The translations under genes and the position numbers were made by a program. The notes beneath the pieces are model-generated. The model was not told the DNA's origin and made no database searches. It saw only the letters and a program-made list of their open reading frames with translations. From assembly GCA_009829735.1 (NCBI GenBank), contig CM020618.1, positions 12,367,119 to 12,431,118 on the forward strand: 64,000 bases of DNA, read 5' to 3'. This document shows positions 9,621 through 19,343 of this stretch, in pieces; position 1 is the first letter of the stretch, and the number at the start of each line of letters is the position of its first letter. The stretch is from Pyropia yezoensis. Its lineage: Eukaryota > Rhodophyta > Bangiophyceae > Bangiales > Bangiaceae.

Positions 9621-10970
9621 TCATGGCTGTTGTGTCTCCCCACGAACCGACCACAAGTGATCAATCAATGAAGCACGCAGAGCAACATGCCCACTCTCGC
9701 TCATGACCTCGTCCGAGCGCTCCACCAAGGACGCCAGCCCAACACAAGGTCCCACAGGTGAAGCAATATCCCCGGCCCCATGCATACCAGGGAGGCACTC
9801 GTAAAACTCATCCAGCACGCCAACAGACTCCCCCCCATCATCCGCCTCGCCGGCGAGCTCCCCATGCTTATCCATAGATGCAATCAAATTGTGCAAGATA
9901 ATGCACACGTCCGCAACCTGCAATATCAACTCGTCACTCCACTCTTCCCTGTCTTGACGCAGTATCCGAAAGCGCCCCTGAAGACACCCGAAAAACCTCT
10001 CAACATCCTTACGTATCGCTTCTTGGCACTTCTTGGCGTGAATCTCTTTCTCGCTTGTTGCACCAGAGCCGGGAAGAAAGAAAATCGCCCATCGCGGGTA
10101 TATGCTGTCGCCGAGAAAGTAGAGTGGCCAGGAACGTCGGATTCCGTTCAGAACGTAGCCACCAGGAAGATGGATGCACCGGCGGCCGCACAATATCTCG
10201 GAGAAGAGGGGGCTGTGGCTGGCAACAGTGATATCGTTGTTCGTACCTGGCCGACCAGCAAACCAGTCCCAGCAATTCAGGTCCCCGTCCACGAGCGCCT
10301 GGCACGACAGCACCGCCAGTTTTCCGTCCTTAGGGTTGTGGTACTGTCCTTTGAAGGCTCTGGGGCAGTTCTTCCACTTGATTTTCATGCAGTCCACTGA
10401 CCCCATACAGCCTGGGAGACCACGCGCCGCAAAACTGTCCGTCAGGGCCGCGAGCTCAGCTGCAGTCGGATGCCGGTTCAAAAATTGAGGTCCAAATCGG
10501 GACCGCACGGCACGGAGGACGGCTACAAAAGCTTGTCGTTGAGCCTCCACCGACATGCGGGAGTGGTCGTCGAGATCTCGAAAAGATCGACCAGTGCCCA
10601 GACGCCGTAGCGAGTTCAGAATCTTGACGTGGAAGGGATGGCCACGCCTGCCCTTGCAGTCGGTCCGCTGCAGCAGCGTCGGGTCCACGAGGGGCAGCTC
10701 GCGCTCCAGGATATGGTACAACCGGAGAGGAACTCGGAACACTCCGCGAAAGTGGGAGGAGGTATACCTCGGAGAGGATGACAGGTAGTCGGCAAACCAG
10801 GAACACGCACCTCGGCTTATGTTCGAAGCCGACCCTACCTGCCGCCCGCCCCACACTGCTGGTACTTGCTCGAGCGCAGCCCCGCCGGCCGTTGCAGCAG
10901 CTAAGCATACTTCGATAACAGCCTCCTCCTCGTCATCGTCGCTCAACAGGTGCGTAAATAGGTCGTCCAT
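9621..10970 (-). CDS. PIF/Harbinger transposase (DDE_Tnp4/Plant_tran type)
   Basis: A 449-residue transposase that cuts and rejoins the element in the nucleus. An acidic N-terminus (MDDLFTHLLSDDDEEE) leads to an HTH-like part with FRGVFRVPLRLYHILEREL and LGTGRSFRDLDDHSRMS. The DDE core follows. The first Asp is in GCMGSVDCMKIKWKNCP, followed by FKGQYHNPKDGK; the second Asp is in GRPGTNNDITVA; the Glu is in KDVERFFGCLQGRFRILR, just before the helix VADVCIILHNLIAS. Order, spacing and length agree with plant and algal PIF transposases. The frame is intact. Its start lies about 300 bases inside the right end of the element. Confidence 0.92.
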   Translation of the reverse strand: MDDLFTHLLSDDDEEEAVIEVCLAAATAGGAALEQVPAVWGGRQVGSASNISRGACSWFADYLSSSPRYTSSHFRGVFRVPLRLYHILERELPLVDPTLLQRTDCKGRRGHPFHVKILNSLRRLGTGRSFRDLDDHSRMSVEAQRQAFVAVLRAVRSRFGPQFLNRHPTAAELAALTDSFAARGLPGCMGSVDCMKIKWKNCPRAFKGQYHNPKDGKLAVLSCQALVDGDLNCWDWFAGRPGTNNDITVASHSPLFSEILCGRRCIHLPGGYVLNGIRRSWPLYFLGDSIYPRWAIFFLPGSGATSEKEIHAKKCQEAIRKDVERFFGCLQGRFRILRQDREEWSDELILQVADVCIILHNLIASMDKHGELAGEADDGGESVGVLDEFYECLPGMHGAGDIASPVGPCVGLASLVERSDEVMSESGHVALRASLIDHLWSVRGETQQP

Positions 10971-11509
10971 TGGAAAAAAAACGGGGGGGGGGCGGGGGTA
11001 GGGAAGGTCGGAGGGTGAGACGGGTCACGCAATGACAGGCAGGCAGGGATGTCGGCAGCGATTCACGAGCGTGTGCGTTGTCTCGCCACTCTTCAAACCC
11101 TTCAGACTTAGCAAATGAAAATAGAATTCCACATCAAGTGGCTCTCATTTCGACATGCAAGTCTGCTGAAGACGCCAGGATGGCTCAGGACCGATAGACA
11201 TGCTCGGAGCTATCGCTATAAAAAGTAGCTGAATGGGTATGGGTTTTAGCTCCACCGATAGACATGCTCTAAGAGTTGCTCCCGCGCAAGTCCCGATAAA
11301 GCCGCGACTGGTCACATTCCACCAGCGCTCCTTCTCTCTACGCGCTGTGCGTTGGCCCGTCCCAAGGGCCTGGCTGGTCAACGGAGACGTTCCATTTTCC
11401 GACCTGTCTTGACCCCCTGGCTCCACCCTTTCATCTGTCTTTGACGCCGTCGCCCTTCCTGCTCCCCACTCCGCGACTACTCCGAAGCATTCCCCCGGTG
11501 CCTGCCGCG

Positions 11510-12175
11510 ATGGTTGCACCTGTGGCCGTCGCGTTTGCTTGTCCTGGCCCGGCCGTGCGCCTCGGCGCTTTCACCACCAGCCGGGGCTTCTGCGGCACCC
11601 CCCTTCGCGCCACCGCCCGCGTGGCTCTCTGTCGCCCATCTGTCCGGCCAACAGTGGCATGGAGAATGGTGGCCCCGGCGGGCCCGACGCCGTCAGCAGC
11701 CACAGCGGACAACGACGCTACTGGGGCCGACACTGACGAGCCCGACGATGGGGAGGTGATGCTGTCGCCCAGCCTGGCCATCCCTGGCGTCCTTCTGACT
11801 TCGGCCGCCCTGTCCGCTACCGCCGGTGGCGGCGGTGGTGCCGTTGCAGCCTTCCCACTGGGCCTCCTCGGCGCCTTCCTGGCCTTCCAAGCCTACTACA
11901 TCCGCTTTGTGTTCACCGCCACTGAGCTGCGGGTGGCCAAGCGGTCGGGCGGGGGGTGGAAGACGGAGCGCGGGTGGGCGTATTCGGGGTGGGTCAACTG
12001 GGAAATGTGGTGGCCCGCCTTTCCCGTCCTCTGCTACTTTCGGGAGAAGGACAGCTACGAGGGGGCGGGAAGCCCCCACTTCTTTCCCGTTATCTTCAAC
12101 GCGAACCAGCTGTTGCGGGCGCTGCAGACGCGGACGGGAATTACCAAGGATGACTACCCGACGCCGCCGCCTTGA
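11510..12175 (+). CDS. DUF3119 family protein, probably plastid-targeted
   Basis: A 221-residue member of DUF3119, a family conserved in cyanobacteria and plastid-bearing eukaryotes; its exact role is not settled as far as I know. ATG 11510 gives a Ser/Arg/Ala-rich, acid-poor leader of about 60 residues that looks like a plastid transit peptide. The core has two hydrophobic segments (AIPGVLLTSAALSA and AAFPLGLLGAFLAFQAYYI). The family signature follows: RFVFTATELRV, then SGWVNWEMWWPAFPVLCYFRE, then HFFPVIFNANQLL. The gene stands just outside the Harbinger element and converges on the sterol reductase gene, 328 bases away. The upstream ATG at 11441 only adds 23 uninformative residues. Confidence 0.82.
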   Translation: MVAPVAVAFACPGPAVRLGAFTTSRGFCGTPLRATARVALCRPSVRPTVAWRMVAPAGPTPSAATADNDATGADTDEPDDGEVMLSPSLAIPGVLLTSAALSATAGGGGGAVAAFPLGLLGAFLAFQAYYIRFVFTATELRVAKRSGGGWKTERGWAYSGWVNWEMWWPAFPVLCYFREKDSYEGAGSPHFFPVIFNANQLLRALQTRTGITKDDYPTPPP

Positions 12176-12503
12176 TGCGGAGGTAGAGGGGTTTGGGACA
12201 ATGCTCGGGAGGTACGCGGGGGCGTTGAGCACGACGTGTGTGTCTAAGTTCTTTTCAACATACATTTCCTTGGCAAGGGATGTGTACCGCGCGACCCGCT
12301 CGGATAGATGATTGGGTTGACCGTCTCTCGCTGGCCACCAGCGATACAGCGGTCACCGCCGACCACGTCGCCACATCAGTTGTCGGTCCGCCAATAGCAA
12401 CACCAGTTGGCAACCACGAGGTCGCTCGTCACCAGAGCCGCACAGAGCAACTCCGCCATCCCATCTCGCCCCCGCGGCTCCCTCACATCTCACCCGAGCG
12501 TTC
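12176..12503. other. Convergent 3' intergenic space
   Basis: These 328 bases lie between the stop codons of the DUF3119 gene and the sterol reductase gene. They should contain both 3' UTRs. I see no canonical polyadenylation signal and no gene. Confidence 0.5.
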
Positions 12504-13814
12504 TTAGTACAAATATGGGACGATGGAGTAGGGTACCCGGGCACAGTAGTCGCTCCAGTAGGAGCCGTACTTTGTGCGGCACCGCAGGTCGTCCCGCTCC
12601 GCCCGGTCGACGAGCAAGACCGTCAGAAAAGCCACGTACACATACGGCGTGCAGTGGTCAAAGCCCGCGGGCAGCGTCCACGCAAGCGCCAACATCAGCT
12701 CAGAGAGGTAATTGACGTGGCGGGCCTGTCCCCACCAGCCAGACGCCAGCAGAATGTTGTTGTGGTGGCGCCCGTCCCCAGTCACGTACTTGGCGTGCAC
12801 AAGCACAGGAGGCTTGCCCCACACCGTTGTGGCGCCGTTGGTGGCCCTCACGCGCTGCCGCTGGCGGTCGGCATCATAGTTGGCTGCCACCGACACGACG
12901 CCAAGTGCGAGAACGCCCAGCGCGCCTGCAGCCGACAGATGGACAGGCCGACTAGCCATGTACATGGATGGGAGCGTGTACACGGACGGCACCCAGCAGA
13001 GGCAGCCCCAGCAGATGAGAAATCCAAACCTGTCGTGCGTGATGTCGATCGAATTGAAGTACCCGGCCTCCCACACAAAGAACTTGGCAATGTACAGCAG
13101 CTGGATGGCCGCGGAGACAGCCATGCCGTTGGACAGCCCCCCGTGGCGCTCCGCCTGTGCAAACGAAAAGCACAATACCACATCAGCCCAGGCTATCATG
13201 CCTAGCCGGCAGTTGACCAGCTGCTTGAGGGAGACTCCACCAAGTTCGGGGTGCAGCTCTGTCCCCCAATACAGGTCCCACACCAGATTGCCGCTGACCG
13301 TACTGTCGGTATTTTGAGGGGCGTAGCGGCCCTTAAGGTAGAGTACCACGACTCCGATGCAGGCTACGACGTTAACTGTAGCCAGCAGCTCCCCATACCG
13401 GTCGTACACCACCCCTGGATGGAGCAGGCCGGCGCGCCCAGCGGCCACAACAGCCACCACATTAATGACAAACGCGGCCACCCCATTGAGGCGATACATC
13501 GGGCGGTTTCCCATTGGCGTCAGCTGGGCCACAAACCGGCGACCGGGCAAAAGCACTAACAGGGCGTACTGTACCGCCGTGTAGGCCGCCAGAACACCCG
13601 TCGCCCACCATGATGGCCGGGGCAGGGCGGCCAACAAAGCAGCCGGAGCCGTCAGCGCCACGCGGCCAGCCGCTAACAGATCGCCTCCGTACGTCTGACA
13701 AGTAGTGATGGTCAACAACGTAAAAGGCGGTGACAGCAGCAGCAGAAGAGCAGGGATAATAGTGCCCCGTAGCACGGGGTGGGTGTACACTCTCTTGGCC
13801 AGGGACCCGGTCAT
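12504..13814 (-). CDS. 7-dehydrocholesterol reductase-type sterol reductase (DHCR7/DWF5-like)
   Basis: A 436-residue polytopic membrane protein of the ERG4/ERG24 sterol reductase family, about the length of plant DWF5. DHCR7 reduces the C7-C8 double bond of sterols with NADPH in the ER (family knowledge). Several hydrophobic helices are visible. The conserved loop reads GNLVWDLYWGTELHP, followed by KFFVWEAGYFNSIDITHDRFGF. The C-terminal signature has LLASGWWGQARHVNYLSELM, then RCRTKYGSYWSDYC and finally RVPYSIVPYLY. I chose ATG 13814 (MTGSLAKRV) because the 55 residues before it in the open frame are not conserved-looking. Assignment to DHCR7 rather than C14 reductase rests on the DWF5-like C-terminus and is good but not final. 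No intron. Confidence 0.88.
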   Translation of the reverse strand: MTGSLAKRVYTHPVLRGTIIPALLLLLSPPFTLLTITTCQTYGGDLLAAGRVALTAPAALLAALPRPSWWATGVLAAYTAVQYALLVLLPGRRFVAQLTPMGNRPMYRLNGVAAFVINVVAVVAAGRAGLLHPGVVYDRYGELLATVNVVACIGVVVLYLKGRYAPQNTDSTVSGNLVWDLYWGTELHPELGGVSLKQLVNCRLGMIAWADVVLCFSFAQAERHGGLSNGMAVSAAIQLLYIAKFFVWEAGYFNSIDITHDRFGFLICWGCLCWVPSVYTLPSMYMASRPVHLSAAGALGVLALGVVSVAANYDADRQRQRVRATNGATTVWGKPPVLVHAKYVTGDGRHHNNILLASGWWGQARHVNYLSELMLALAWTLPAGFDHCTPYVYVAFLTVLLVDRAERDDLRCRTKYGSYWSDYCARVPYSIVPYLY

Positions 13815-14964
13815 GACTGAACCAGGGGGGGGGGCGAGAAGGAAGGTACCTTGGCGCCGACGGGGGAGAAACAAGCAGTTCTGTAGTCGGTGCGAGCAGA
13901 GAAACACGGCTGGAGGTCCACGGCAACCGCCGAAGCTAAGGAGACTGCACACTGCGAGAAGCTCACGAGAGGATTCCACCTCACGGACGAATCACCACTG
14001 CGTCGGCTTGCCGCGCGGGCCAGCCCCCCCCAGGATTGCGTCTCTAGGGGGGCCCCCCCGGTCCCCCCACGAATTGGGCGGTTCCCCTAGGATTCGGACT
14101 ATGACTAATGTTGTTCCATGATCAGCGAAGGTGCTAGGCTCGGTTTCGTACACCTGGGTCGCCAAGTCCCCCGCGAGACATGCATTCCGTGCAGTACACC
14201 TGTACACAGCCCCAATACCAACATCAGTCCGCCCCTCACCAGAGTCGCACAGACCTCCCAGCTGGCCGTATCTGCTGCAAGGCGATCGTTGTTTCCGCGC
14301 CGTGAGGAGGGGGGAGAGGGGGACTGCTGGACACTCTTCATCAGTACACCCTGCCGTTATTACTTTGCGGTGCGGTTTTGCCGTCCTCTGTTCAAGGCGA
14401 GCGCTTGACCTTCTTGGTGCGGACACTGACTGATCTTGCTGGCGATGTCGGTCCGCGGGTACGGAATTGGGCAGCGGCGGCTTGGTGCCGCTCCACACTG
14501 TTTGCCTCCTCTCTGCCGGTGGGATGGCATGCCAACGGCCAGCATGGCCGTGATGGCATGCTGGGACCGCCACCGCTGCGGGCTGTTGGATCCAGCCACA
14601 GTGGGACACGCTCAGCGGATAGTCGCACCATCGTCGGGAACCCAGCCAGCGCGACCCTTCCCGTACAATCCATCGGGCGGGGGGGAGGCCAGCCACGGCT
14701 GGCCGTGCGTGGCGCTGCGGCACGGGCGCTGGTCGGCGAGCCACGTGCGGCACCCGAGCGGGACACGTGCTCACCGCGGCCGCGGTAGGTCTGGGTGACC
14801 GCGGTATGACGAGGCGTGGTGTACGGGCCTTGTGGCGCTGCGGCATCCGATGCCACGCGGCTTGCGCTGCGGCACGGGCGCTGGGGGGGCTCCTGGGAGG
14901 GCCTCCCATCTGCCGCCGCCGGGGGCTCCTGGGAGGGCGTCCCAGCTGAAGAAGGTGACGCGAA
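13815..14964. other. Intergenic region with short GC-rich repeats
   Basis: Upstream of the sterol reductase gene. It contains a run of short repeats: GCTGCGGCACGGGCGCTGG occurs at about 14714 and 14868, and GGGGGCTCCTGGGAGGGC occurs twice about 36 bases apart near 14885-14940. A minus-strand open frame over 13992-14975 is composed of these repeats and carries no recognisable domain. No gene is supported. Confidence 0.45.
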
Positions 14965-15600
14965 TGGCCCGTCACGGTGCGCCTTTCATGGCGGCGCCCA
15001 TCCGGTTTACGGTGGCGGCGGTCATCGCCGCGGCCGCCCTGATGGGCATGAGTTCCTGTGGTGGTCGCGAAGAAGACCAGCTACATTGCGACGACGGGCG
15101 AGAAGCGAGTTTAGCACCCCATGACGCTCACCCTGTATGGTGGCCCGTGGGCGTCCGAGTCCGCGGCCAACAACCCTTTTTTGAACTACCGGCTCACCAC
15201 TACCTTCGCGACGTCAGGACGCAAGTATATTGTTCCCTGCTTTTGGGTCGCAGACGGGCGGGCCGCCCACAGCAACGCGACTGCTGGTTCCGTCTGGCGT
15301 TGCCTCTTTTCTCCTGACTTCACTGGCTTGTGGCGCTGGTCAGTGTCCTTCAAGTCGGGCACAAATGTGGCGGTGCGCTCGGGTGGCGGTGGGGCGTCCG
15401 TCTCTTTGTTCGACGGCCAGACGGGCTCCTTTTGGGTACGCAAGTCGAACAAGACTGGTCGGGAATTTCGGGGCAAGGGCCGCCTCCGGCCAGTGGCGGG
15501 CAAGCGCCACCTGCGTCATGACAATGGGGAGTGCCGCATGAAGCGGCGGGGTGGGGGACCGGCGGCAGCTGGTAGCGGCCAGGGGACACCAACGGCATGA
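14965..15600 (+). pseudogene. Decayed DUF5060-type N-terminus of a secreted glycosidase-like protein
   Basis: From 15121 the frame reads MTLTLYGGPWASESAANNP, LNYRLTTTF, then CFWVADGRAAHS and GSVWRCLFSPDFTGLWRWSV, ending with KTGREFRGKGRLRPV. This matches the DUF5060 domain that stands before DUF4038-type glycoside hydrolases in secreted, mostly bacterial, enzymes. The codons just upstream (GEKRV, a TAG, then HP) belong to the same domain, with TAG where relatives usually have Trp. A signal peptide (MARHGAPFMAAPIRFTVAAV onward) starts at 14965 in another frame. After about 15540 the homology dissolves and no catalytic domain follows. A stop, a frame change and truncation together suggest a pseudogene. 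A missed intron could explain the first two but not the absent catalytic part. Confidence 0.6.
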
Positions 15601-16759
15601 GACGATCCAACACCGCGCATCTCACGTCCCGCGTGTGCCCCCGGCTGGCTGCAACTGCCACCCTCTCCCTCCCCGACGAGTCGCTTGCGTGTATTTGTCG
15701 GGTGTTCAGTATCGACGGGTGCTAACTCCGGTTAGTGGACGGCCTTCTGTTTCGCGTTTGGCGTAGTAGAGGGTTGTCGGGATCCGGGGCTCTTGTCCGG
15801 TCCCCCCACGTAGATACTCACCATTGCGGGTCATCCTCGCATGGGGGCCTCCGGGAGGCCAACAACTGTAAACGACCCCCGAGCCCACTTTGGAGCCCGA
15901 GAGTAAAATTTATTAATACAAAATGCATTCAAGTTCATATAAGACTCGTGGCATTCTCAGGCTGACAGCAACGTGGCGATCCCCTCGCGGTCACACCCAG
16001 CCAGGTGGGGGTGGACCCACAGGAGCCGCCAGGGCAGTGGATGTAATGTGACAGAGAGCAGGTTTGGAGGCACGTCGACCGCGACCAGCCTAGTCCGCTC
16101 TTCTGGGCCCTGCGGCGCGTGGCGGCCCCCTCGTTTTTTGGCGTCCCGCACGGGTCGCTCGCCAGCGCCCCGCTCGCTGCGCTCTCGTTGGCCGCGCCGC
16201 CGGCGTGGCGCTTTGGCCAGCGTCCACCGCGTGTGGGGGCGTGTGCGTGCGCAGTCGGGGTCGCGACGGGTCGCGCGGTCGGTGGGGCGCAGGCACCGTC
16301 GCGACGCCGTGTCGGGGAGGAGGGGCGGCGGGAAAGACGGCCACCCGCGCGCGTGGCCGCTGCCGTTGACGCGTCGTGCCTCGTTTGGCGCGCCTCGCCC
16401 CTCGACTGAGACGTGCCCCCCCCAGCGTCCCCCTCGCTGCTCTCTGGCGCCATCCGCACGCGCGTCGGTGGGCGTTGCGTCATTGCCGTTCCGTCGTCGT
16501 CGGGTCGCGGGAACGGCGGTGACCCGCCCCCATCTCGGGGTGGGTGGGTGCAGCGGCGGTGCTCCGCGTCGGGGCGTTCCCGCGCGCGTCGGTCCGGGCT
16601 CCCTTCATCCCCGGTTCTTTTTCCTCTTCGTGTCTTTGTCCCGGTCGTAGTGTCATCAGCTGGCCGCCAAAACGGGCGTTGCGGCGTTCACTGGGTGATT
16701 GTGTGACGGTTTCCTGTACGGTCCTTCCACACCTGCTATCCCTTTATCTCCCTCTGTGC
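15601..16759. other. Intergenic and 5' region of the phosphatase gene
   Basis: About 1.16 kb without a supportable gene. A short AT-rich patch (TAAAATTTATTAATACAAAA near 15904) could be part of a 3' end. The stretch 16100-16540 is very GC-rich with CGTCGC and GCGTCG repeats, and is probably promoter or 5' UTR of the phosphatase gene. Confidence 0.4.
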
Positions 16760-18717
16760 ATGCGTTTGCTTGCCCGGCCGCGGATGCGCATCCGTCTCCA
16801 GACGCGCCTGTGGTGCACAGCCCTGCTCGTGTGGCTACTATTGTTGTTGGAGGCGTTCTACCCCCCTGGTCGCGGCGCCATTGCGGGTGGTGGGGACGGG
16901 CCGCCTAGGCGGCCGCCATTGCCTTCGTGGGTCCGTGCTCGACGTTTTTTATCGCTGTTTGGCAGTTCCTCGTCCCAAGCGACTGGTCGTAGCGAAGTCG
17001 CTACACGTAGGGAAGGTGGTAGCGGCCAAGGACTCGTGGCGGCTGCTGGCGGCACTTCGAGGTGCCGTGCTTCCGGTGCAGGTCTGGCTGCCGGCAGCGC
17101 GATGGCCGCTCAGCAAGCAGGTGGAGACATGGGCGATGCCGTTGATGGCGGGTGCACCCCGGGTCGGGCGCGAGGCGGTGCGCGTGGCGACTTCTCGACG
17201 GATGGGGTAGCGAAGGCTGCGCAGCTATTTCTGGACGACCTCTCGGCGCGGATGCAGCGGATGGACAAGCCGCCGCAAGCATCGTTTCGTCACTCATATG
17301 GCGGCGAGTTTGAGGTACGCTGCGCTATCTTCTGGGGTGTAGCGCCTTTGTGGTGCCGTTATGGACAAACTGTGGCCGAGGTGCAGTGGTGTCAGCGTTT
17401 TTGGAAGTAAGGGGGCTTGCCTGGCCTTGTGGCTCGGATTCTATTGATTTTCTTTGCCTGTCGTTCGTTCACTGACGTTGTCCATGTGTGTTGGGAGTGG
17501 GCTGTGTCTTTGCTTTTGCTCTTTTGTTTGCTTGAATTGCTCCCTTATCTCCTGATGTTTTCCTCACGCAGGCTGTGAGTGAGACGGACAGAGTGAGTGT
17601 GGCGGACTTTGAGAAGCGCTACCAGTCTGCCCTTGCTGAGGAGAACCTGCCCAGAAATCGTTACTCGAACGTGCTGGCCAACGAGCACTCGCGGGTACGG
17701 CTTTCCGATGTGGCTATTGCAGCTTCGGTGGCTACTCAAGGCACCTCCGCAGACAGGAGTCGCGGGTTCGGTGGTCATGGCGGCCTGGGCGTTGGCGTTG
17801 CTTCATCGGATTACATCAATGCCAATCGGATCGCGGGGGTGGCACCTCACGCTGGTTACATTGCAACGCAGGCGCCGCTGGCTGAGACCGCCTCCCACTT
17901 TTGGCACATGGTCGTGGATGAGCACATTCCCGTTATCGTGATGCTGAACCGGTTGCCAGATTGGCGTCCAGCCGCTGCTGCGGACCGCTACTGGCCAGGC
18001 GACGAGGCCAACAGCAAGGTGCATTACGACTCGACGCTGTCGGTGATGTCTGTCGCGAACGCGGTGGAAGACGACCGAATGCGTGGTGTTGTTGTCCGCC
18101 GCTTCCGCATTGTGCGCCGCAGGCCGGCGGCCTCAATGAAGGCGGGACTCGCCAACGGCAGTGCGTCTAGGACAGCCATCGGAGCTGCCCCGCGGATGTC
18201 GGCGAAGGACAACAATGACGTGATCATGGACACCCACGACGTGATCCACTTTCAGTTTTGCACGTGGCCCGACCAAGGCGTGCCGGACAGTGCGGAGCTG
18301 GTGCTGGATCTACTTGAACGTGTGGACTGGGAGCTCCGTCGTGCATGCGGGGCGGGCCCTCTTACGCCGGTTCTGGTGCATTGCAGCGCTGGGGTGGGCC
18401 GGACGGGCACGCTGATTGCCATCGACCTTGGCTTGCGTCAGTTCCTGGCCGCAGCCGAGCCGGGTGACGACAGCGATGACGGTGGGGGCATGGGCAGTCC
18501 CCCGTCGGACGCTACGAACGGTGCAACGTCGATGGCGCAGCGGCCACCGCCGGTGCCGCCATTGGACGTGGACTCCCCTGCCGAGATTGTCAAGTGCCTG
18601 AAGCAACAACGCTCACGGATGGTGCAGACTCCCGCCCAGTACCGATTTGTGTTTGAGGCCCTCGGGGCGGGCATTCGCAGGCTAGCCGTGCGTCCACCCA
18701 ACGGTGCAGATCCATAA
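16760..18717 (+). CDS. Membrane-anchored protein tyrosine phosphatase (two exons)
   Basis: Classical Cys-based PTP. Exon 1 is 16760-17314, intron 17315-17571 (GTACGC...CACGCAG, 257 nt, phase 0), exon 2 17572-18717, giving about 566 residues. The N-terminus has one hydrophobic helix ([16 protein letters not shown]) after an Arg-rich start, suggesting a signal anchor; this is why ATG 16760 is preferred to 16544. The catalytic domain has [36 protein letters not shown] and [10 protein letters not shown]. The WPD loop is [10 protein letters not shown] and the P-loop [19 protein letters not shown], with Cys and Arg both present. The Q-loop region is [21 protein letters not shown] Gly/Ser/Pro-rich insert of about 50 residues separates the P-loop from the Q-loop region, and a smaller one precedes DYINANRI. 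All catalytic residues are present, so it should be active; the substrate is unknown. Confidence 0.92.
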
Positions 18718-19343
18718 TGTTGTCTGCTGCTGGTTTGGCGGGCTCGGCTGGGGCTGCGGACGCGAAGGACCATTGCCATCACAAGAGCGAGACGCGTGCG
18801 TGTTGCTTGTCTACATGCATTGTATCCTGGGCTCAGCTGTGCTTCCTGTGCGGCGACCAGGCGGCGTGTCACTCTTTGTGTTTACTTTCCCTCGTCTGGG
18901 TTACGCCATTGGACTTGAGTGCCCGATGCACCCCTTGTGCCTGTGTCGGTATTTCTCCCCCTGCTTTTGCCTGGTGGTCACTAGCGCAGCTGCACGCGCG
19001 CAGCGCAAACCGTCGCACGCGTTTGTGTGATGTATCCTGCGCGCACGGAGGGCCGTTGCCTTTCACCAGGTCCTATGTATTCCTGGACGAGGGCGATCAG
19101 AAGTGACTGGAGCTTTCTGTCGCACGTTCTGATGAAGGAGGTGGACCCTTGTCCAAAAAAAAAAAGTGCGACTGTAAGCACCGAATTAAGGGTTTGGCAT
19201 TGCTTCAAGTCGGCCAGAGATGCACCAGTGCCAAGGTCAAGGCCCATTGTCCGCGAGACCGCTCTCCCTGCCCGCCTCCGCCTCATAGCACCACCGGCGC
19301 GCCGGACTCCTCGCACTGCTGTTCCCGAGTCGGAACTGGCGCC
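18718..19343. promoter_or_regulatory. Intergenic region between phosphatase and aminopeptidase genes
   Basis: These 626 bases are tail-to-head between two plus-strand genes, so they hold the 3' UTR of the first and the promoter of the second. A run of ten or more A lies near 19155. No TATA box was recognised. The open frame running into the next gene from 19149 has no homology before the ATG at 19344. Confidence 0.4.

Larger units (their letters stand above)
7089..11269. mobile_element. PIF/Harbinger DNA transposon, near complete
   Basis: The outer inverted ends read GAGCATGTCTATCGGTGGA at 7089 and its reverse complement ending at 11269, followed on both sides by an AAAACCCATA stretch. The core CATGTCTATCGGT is repeated inside each end, at 7145-7157 and inverted at 11190-11202, which looks like a doubled transposase site. 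Candidate 3-bp target duplications are TGA (7086-7088) and TAA (11270-11272), one mismatch, near the TTA/TAA preference of the family. The 4.18-kb element carries the two genes expected of PIF/Harbinger, a Myb/SANT-like ORF1 and a DDE transposase, facing each other. Both frames are open, so this copy could have been active recently. Confidence 0.9.

Noticed and set aside
13992-14975. A 327-codon minus-strand frame upstream of the sterol reductase gene
   Set aside because: It consists of Pro/Arg-rich repeat translation over short GC-rich repeats and overlaps the start of the DUF5060 piece on the other strand.
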